Source: a virus
Direction: 5' to 3' (one strand)
Virus record (IMG/VR): IMGVR_UViG_3300049793_000200
Coordinates: 1 to 41,086 of that record
DNA length: 41,086 nt
Part shown: positions 40,721 to 41,086 of the stretch, piece after piece
Numbering within the stretch: the first letter of the stretch is position 1
Layout: every line of letters starts with the position of its first letter
Notes under the pieces: model-generated
The model's input: only the letters and a program-made list of their open reading frames with translations
Told to the model about the DNA's origin: nothing
The model's database searches: none
Made by a program: the position numbers and the translations under genes

Positions 40721-40738
40721 AATTATATATCAATGATA
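40721..40738 (-). promoter_or_regulatory. Promoter-like AT box
   Basis: On the minus strand CTTATCATTGATATATAATT, about 104 nt before the start at 40617. The 210-nt gap 40618-40827 also holds a terminator at its right end and no gene. Confidence 0.55.
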
Positions 40739-40771
40739 AGGTTATAAATACGCATTTTATTAAAGCAATAA

Positions 40772-40806
40772 AAACCCCTATACCTTTTTGAAGGGTATAG
40801 GGGTTT
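40772..40806 (-). terminator. Intrinsic terminator after right-edge gene
   Basis: A 13-bp stem AAACCCCTATACC/GGTATAGGGGTTT with a 9-nt loop; on the minus strand T-rich sequence follows. It ends the transcript of the gene at 40828. Confidence 0.85.
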
Positions 40807-40827
40807 ATGATTCTCAAAAAGAGAATA

Positions 40828-41086
40828 TTAACGAGCCAGAGGCTTGGCAGTACCAGAAATCAGCTGACGAGCACGAGCGTTAGCTTTGGTACCATATTTC
40901 TTGAACAGAGCATCACGGATAGCCAGACGTACACCATTGAACTTGGCATACTTAGCGTACAGCGGATCATTGTTGTTACGAGCAAGTACCAGAGCGGTAC
41001 GATGAGCCAGATTATTAGTCTTAGCCTGCTTGTTCAGACGAACGATGTTCATGACTTCATTCAGCTTTTCCTGGGTGCCATCAGGA
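40828..41086 (-). CDS. GC-rich gene, C-terminal end of a basic protein (cut by window edge)
   Basis: The frame is open from the right edge to a TAA at 40828. An ATG at 41052 exists, but codons upstream of it are also open and coding-like (GTQEKLNEV), so the gene very likely starts outside the window. The visible 86 residues are basic and helical (RLNKQAKTNNLAHRTALVLAR, RARQLISGTAKPLAR). Codon use is GC-richer and more host-like than in neighbours, as for the genes at 22258 and 30278, so high expression, for instance as a virion protein, is plausible. Family unknown. Confidence 0.6.
   Translation of the reverse strand, partial: PDGTQEKLNEVMNIVRLNKQAKTNNLAHRTALVLARNNNDPLYAKYAKFNGVRLAIRDALFKKYGTKANARARQLISGTAKPLAR

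Noticed and set aside
1-41086. CRISPR array, integrase, transposase or insertion sequence
   Set aside because: No regularly spaced repeats, no integrase motifs and no terminal inverted repeats were seen.

Overview
The window looks like part of an AT-rich jumbo tailed phage (myovirus type) that infects a Gram-negative host. Supporting evidence: a baseplate/tail gene set (gp25-like, gp26-like, gp6-like, hub), a spanin-like pair of inner-membrane coiled-coil protein plus lipoprotein, fragments of a multisubunit RNA polymerase, a family B DNA polymerase, nucleotide-metabolism and nuclease genes, and a phage-type chaperonin. Genes are packed tightly, with overlapping starts and stops, strong Shine-Dalgarno sites and hairpin terminators. 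I see no tRNA, rRNA, integrase, transposase or CRISPR array. Msot genes are AT-rich; a few (22258-23133, 30278-31222, 40828-41086) are clearly GC-richer.

Layout. 1-4849 (minus): GroEL-like chaperonin (cut by the left edge), a gp26-like tail/baseplate protein followed by a -1 frame extension, a gp25-like wedge protein, three small genes including a PD-(D/E)XK-type nuclease. 4991-8798 (plus): spanin pair and two structural proteins. 8838-9380 (plus): a gene-free, structured, GC-richer block with its own promoter-like box and terminator-like 3' helix, best read as a large non-coding RNA. 9433-10821 (plus): C-terminal half of RNA polymerase beta-prime. 10868-12439: small genes including DUF6582-like and DUF1353-like proteins. 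12482-19200 (minus): RNA polymerase beta C-terminal piece and virion genes (gp6-like wedge, tube-like protein). 19338-23133 (plus): three genes, probably virion, the last GC-rich. 23210-25450 (minus): baseplate hub fused to an M15 peptidase. 25550-30160 (minus): FEN-like nuclease, RNA polymerase beta N-terminal half, a conserved small protein and five tandem diverged ~110-residue paralogues. 30278-33690 (minus): a GC-rich coiled-coil protein and small accessory genes, among them a nucleotidyltransferase. 33781-39348 (minus): RNA polymerase beta-prime N-terminal half, HAD nucleotidase, SSB-like and clamp-like proteins, and the N-terminal half of a family B DNA polymerase. 39443-41086: an acidic protein and two small genes.

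How it fits together. The polymerase subunits are physically split and scattered over about 26 kb on both strands, as in phiKZ-related phages. A recurring AT box (core ATATATAAT) stands before many small genes and before the RNA block, and is a good candidate for a phage-specific promoter class. The DNA polymerase gene stops after motif A, so its palm/fingers/thumb remainder must lie elsewhere. The points most worth following up are the RNA block, the four-piece RNA polymerase, the five-paralogue array and the frameshift at the tail gene.
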